Shown here in pieces: positions 59,829-64,000 of a DNA stretch of 64,000 nucleotides. Position 1 is the first letter of the stretch. Every line of letters begins with the position of its first letter. The DNA is taken from positions 24,500,925 to 24,564,924 of the forward strand of contig NC_132878.1 in the NCBI RefSeq assembly GCF_030463535.1. Reading direction: 5' to 3'. The notes beneath the pieces are model-generated. The model worked only from the letters and a program-made list of their open reading frames with translations, was not told the DNA's origin and ran no database searches. The translations under genes and the position numbers were made by a program. Source of the DNA: Salminus brasiliensis. Lineage: Eukaryota > Chordata > Actinopteri > Characiformes > Bryconidae.

Positions 59829-61743
59829 GGAAAGTTTAATCAGACATAAAGAGGCTATCTGACAAATATTCTAAGCTTAAGTCCACAGAACTACAGATAG
59901 CATTTTCTCATGGTAATTATTGAATAGGTACAGAGACGTGTGCACTCCTATATTTGCATACACATTTCAAAACCTAAAGGCCAGGATTCCAGGATTATCC
60001 AGGAATAAATGTCAGGAATATCCAATTGTCATAAAGGTTTACAAACATTATTTGAAACAATGAAAAAGAACAAATTCATAATTTAAGAGTAAAAATAGGG
60101 AAATTTGGTTTAATATTACTCTGTTGAAAGTCAACGTCCCTCCAAAAATTAGTGTTTTAAGATACATTATGCATTTGTATGTAATGGTATCAAAGCAAAT
60201 GTTTCATTTACAAAAAAAGTACAATAAAAATATCTGTGCTTTCCATCTGTCTTCAAGTTAGTGGAGTAAAAATGTAAATATCAATTTGCAAACATTTATA
60301 TCACATATAATCTTAGATGGCACTAAAAGGAAAATGACAGGATGTTAAGGAAGGGAGTCATATTCACTTATTCACATATCACTAGTCATATTAATGCTGT
60401 AAACTAGTTCAGAACCAACCCCCTGGGCAACCAGCAATGACTAAACCGGTGACAGTGAGGAGGACGAAGGGGAAAAACAAAATGTCAGCATCTGAAAGCA
60501 GTGAACCAGGTGTGTAAGTAAAGGCCTTTTACAGACAGGCGGTGATTGGTTGAGGTAAAGATGACATAGCATTAGAGACTTTTGGTAAAGTTCTACAAGA
60601 AACTTTTTCCCACTCCCTAAAATGAATCTTTAATGTGAGGCTTAGAGGCTCAGTTATGCTGTATGAAGCAGATTAAAGATTAATTTCAGTCCACAGATCC
60701 GCAATGGAACCAAAATGCATGAATCTACTCTCTGACATAACTGACACTTGTTCCACTATAAGACACTAGCCAATATGCAGATTAGTGTTGGTACCCAAGA
60801 AGCATTTAAAGTAGGGGTTTTAGATCAAACACAAAAAGAGTTGTACATTTTTTTTTCAGTTGTAATGTTCAATCACATATAATACTGTATATACTGTAAC
60901 AGGACTGAAAAGCTGAGCATCCAGATGAAAGCATACCACTGCTCATGCTGGTTTGCCAGCAAAGTTATCAAACGATACAATCAGGTCTTCAGATGTTATT
61001 TTCCCCAGTTCACAGTCTGTCTCACTAGGACCATGAAAGCCATTATCAGCTAGCACAATGTAAACGTCTCATTTTTCAAATTTACATTGATAAAGAAACA
61101 GTCATCACAGCTCTTCTAACTCTTTTGGACATTCAAATTTCACACACAACTGTAGTACTCACTGTGTGCTGTTAACATTTTAAATACTGTTATCATATTT
61201 GACTACATACATTGCATGTCCTTTACTCCCTTTCAGTGTTCTTCACTGGGCTTGCTGATGTAATTAGAAAGTAGAAATTTTGCATCACATTTTAAATATT
61301 GTCTGTAGTGCTAGAGAATCCTATTGTGATCAACTGGAATTAATTTTATTTTTACTGGTTTAAGATGATCAACAGGATTGAAAAGCTGGGCATCCAGCTA
61401 CTAGATGAAAACATACCCCTGCTTTGCCAGCAAAGTAATCAAACTCAAATGAAAACTACTATTATTTTTTCAGCAGTGCAAAACAGCAGAGTTTTTAAGA
61501 TACTCTTGGAGTAGATTTTCTGTCCTTTCAGAATCTACACCACTATGATTACTATGTGTTTAGTTTGTAAACTCACAATTTGTCCATTATTCAAAAGTAG
61601 TCTCTTAGCTAGTTAGGTAAGCACTCATCATTGGGACATTTCTGTTTAAATTTGCCCCCCTAAACCCATATAGCGAACTGTTTTAGTAATGAAAGTTACA
61701 CTACACATATACATCTAAAAATTTATTATATGTCTATAATGTA
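59829..61743. other. Intergenic
   Basis: 59,930-60,880 matches block A 20,305-21,080. 60,899-60,970 and 61,370-61,443 are diverged direct repeats of each other (gaaaagctg..gcatccag..gccagcaaag). No gene. Confidence 0.45.
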
Positions 61744-63211
61744 CACTGCTAAAGGGAACACTCAAATAACACATCCTAGATCTGAATGAATGAAATATTC
61801 TCATTGAATACTTTGTTCTGTACAAGGTTGAATGTGCTGACAACAAAATCACACAAAAATCATCAATGGAAATCAGATTTATTAACCAATGGAGCCCTGA
61901 ATTTGGAGTCACACACAAAATTAAAGTGGAAAAACACACTACAGGCTAATCCAACTTTGATGTAATGTCCTTAAAACAAGTCAAAATGAGGCTCAGTATT
62001 ATGTGCCTGTATGACCTCCCTACAACGCCTGGGCATGCTCTTGATGAGGTGGCGGATGGTCTCCTGAGGGATCTCCTCCCAGACCTGGACTAAAGCATCC
62101 GCCTGGACAGTCTGTGGTGCAACGTGACGTTGGTGGATGGAGCGAGACATGATGTCCCAGATGTGCTCAATCGGATTCAGGTCTGGGGAACGGGCGGGCC
62201 AGGCCATAGCTTTAATGCCAGGTGAGGTCTAGCATTGTCCTGCATTAGGAGGAACCCAGGGCCAACCGCACCAGCATATGGTCTTACAAGGGGTCTGAGT
62301 ATCTCATCTCGGTACCTAATGGTAGGCTACCTCTGGCGAGCACATGGAGGGCTGTGTGGCCCTCCAAAGAAATGCCACCCCACACCATTATTGACCCACT
62401 GCCAAACCGGTCATGCTGAAGGATGTTGCAGGCAGCAGATAACTCTCCACTGCGTCTCCAGACTCTGTCACGTCTGTTACATGTGCTCAGTGTGAACTTG
62501 CTTTCATTTGTGAAGAGCACAGGGTGCCAGTGGCAGTTTGTCAATCGTGGTGTTCTCTGGCAAATGCCAAGTCTTGCACGGTGTTGGGCTGTGAGCACAA
62601 CCCCCATCTGTGGATGTCAGCCCCTCATACCATCCTTTGATTCGGTTTCTAACCGTTTGTACAGACACATGCACATTTGTGGACTGCTGGAGGTCATTTT
62701 GCAGGGCTCTGGCAGTGCTCCTCCTGTTCCTCCTTGCACAAAGGCGGCGGTAGCGGTCTCCTGGTAGCGCCTCCAGCCTCTCGACACTACGCTGACAGAC
62801 ACAGCAAACCTTCTTGCCACAGCTCACATTGATGTGCCATACTGGATGAGCTGCACTACCTGAGCCACTTGTGTGGGTTGTAAAGTCTGTCTCATGCTAC
62901 CACGAGTGTGAAAGCACCACCAACATTCAAAAGTGATCAAAACATCAGCCAGAAAGCATAGGTACTGAGAAGTAGTCTGTGGTCCCCAGCTGCAGAACTA
63001 CTCTTTTATTGATTTACTCTTTTATTTTAGTGTCTTGCTAATTGCCAATAATATCCACCTGTTGTCTATTCCATTTGCACAACAGCATGTGAAATTGATT
63101 GTCAATCAGTGTTGCTTCCTAAGTGGACAGTTTGATTTCACAGAAGTTTGATTTACTTGGAGTTATATTGTGTTGTTTAAGTGTTTCCTTTATTTTAAGT
63201 GTTTTTTAGTG
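61744..63211 (-). mobile_element. Tc1-like transposon, about 1.47 kb, both ends present
   Basis: Between TA at 61,742-61,743 and 63,212-63,213. The ends, cactgctaaagggaacactc on the left and gtttcctttattttaagtg..tagtg on the right, are imperfect inverted repeats. The transposase lies on the minus strand (62,895-61,971). Present in block B only; block A has no element at the matching place. Confidence 0.88.
61971..62895 (-). pseudogene. Tc1-like transposase, disabled
   Basis: Minus strand, starting [18 protein letters not shown] at 62,895 with a stop about 25 codons in. Further parts lie in different frames: [18 protein letters not shown] (HTH), [24 protein letters not shown] (first catalytic Asp changed to Asn), VWGGIS, and at the end ARSPDLNPIEHIWD with the final catalytic acid. 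An upstream DxE-type segment is missing or broken. At least two frameshifts and one stop. Confidence 0.88.
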
Positions 63212-63619
63212 TATCATATGTCTATAGAGCATGTTGTACATGTATGACACAGCATTTTGTATACAATGTAATATTTGTGGTGTAAAAATCATAGTTTCAG
63301 TACTCATGTAGTGTACCATATAGGGAGTATTACGCCATTTTTTATTTACCCAGTTTTAAAAAGTTAGCTAGCATCATCTTCCTATAGATTCTAGCTGCAG
63401 CAAGTAACCATGTGCTTTCAAATTTATTTTATTGCTCACATACTTTCACAAGATACTTTCACAAGATAACAAGAAACTTTTTAAGGCTATAGAAGATAAA
63501 ATGTTGTAATTTACACAGAGCTCTACAATGAATCTCATGCAGTTTAGTAGTACAAACAAAGAACAATTTCATTCTGTCAAACTAGAGCATTTACAGCTGC
63601 ATAAAACAATTTCACTCAC
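63212..63619. other. Intergenic
   Basis: From about 63,350 it matches block A 21,090-21,340 and block B 59,640-59,775. No gene. Confidence 0.4.
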
Positions 63620-63672
63620 CTTCCTTCTGTCAGGTCCAGAGTGAAGAGCCCTCTAAGTCTCCACAATTTATA
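63620..63672 (-). promoter_or_regulatory. TATA box and short first exon, copy 3 of 3
   Basis: Identical over the core to 59,776-59,828 (TATAAA at plus 63,672-63,667, donor gt at 63,619-63,618). No coding exon follows downstream on the minus strand until 59,402, so it is an orphan or an alternative first exon of that gene. Confidence 0.5.
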
Positions 63673-64000
63673 GGAAAGTTTAATCAGACATGAAGAGGCT
63701 CTATCTAAATAAATGATATGTGCTTTCCATCTTTCAAGTTAGTGGAGTAAAAATGTCAAATATCAATCTGCAAACATTTATATTACATATAATCTTAGAT
63801 GGCACTAAAAAGAAAGTGACAGGATGTTAAGGAAGGGGGTCATATTTACTTATTCACATATCACTAATCATACTGATGCTTTAAACTAGTTCTGGATTAA
63901 AGAAAACATGTCCAATTCATGTTCCAGCTCTCCAGCAGTGTATGTGATTCATTTTAGCTTACAAAAGTAAGTAGTAGAGGTATACCACCAGAAATGAAAA
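63673..64000. other. Partial repeat of 60,240-60,420
   Basis: cttagatggcactaaaa and gtgacaggatgttaaggaaggg match 60,312-60,358 and 20,690-20,735, showing a partial tandem duplication at the end of block B. No gene. Confidence 0.5.

Noticed and set aside
62235..62767. Plus-strand frames of 86 and 114 codons
   Set aside because: Shadows of the minus-strand Tc1 transposase.

Overview
This is animal nuclear DNA, almost certainly from a ray-finned (teleost) fish. It is AT-rich and intron-containing, full of decayed Tc1-like transposons, L2/CR1-type LINE fragments, a tRNA-derived SINE, LTR-like elements and long CT/CA microsatellites. The genes I can support are small secreted proteins, mainly a local cluster of RNase A superfamily genes. 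I cannot name the species from sequence alone.

Five RNase A loci are visible. A short class (six cysteines, CKxxNTF motif) has a likely intact gene at 7.2 kb (+), a frameshifted copy at 42.2 kb (+), a minus-strand copy at 59.4-58.9 kb with an in-frame TAG, and a deleted minus-strand relic at 20.3-20.0 kb. A long class (eight cysteines, cysteine-containing C-terminal tail, C-G-R-x-P-L-Q motif) has two intact coding exons, at 23.9 kb and 56.1 kb. In the second, the lysine of that motif is a valine. Most loci show the usual RNase A layout of a non-coding first exon and one coding exon.

The layout is dominated by duplication. Block A (about 5.4-21.4 kb) is repeated in the same order as block B (about 41.5-63.7 kb). 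Block B also carries a nearly exact 4,010-bp tandem duplication (44,788-48,797 and 48,798-52,805). Later events separate the blocks: a LINE insertion with target-site duplication in A, a loss or replacement of the long-class coding exon in A, a roughly 660-bp deletion of the 5' half of the minus-strand RNase in A, and a Tc1 insertion in B. Between the blocks lie L2 LINE relics, one 1,672-bp LTR-like insertion whose empty site is visible in a related repeat, a candidate two-coding-exon gene for a 54-residue secreted Ala/Pro-rich peptide (minus, 32.3-31.2 kb), and a repeated upstream-type module (three copies at 32.6-37.1 kb plus one inverted copy just upstream of the 42-kb RNase).

Functionally this looks like a birth-and-death cluster of secreted ribonuclease genes: one short-class and two long-class copies remain open, the rest are breaking down, and transposons fill the space between. 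All homology calls are from reading motifs by eye; no search was run.
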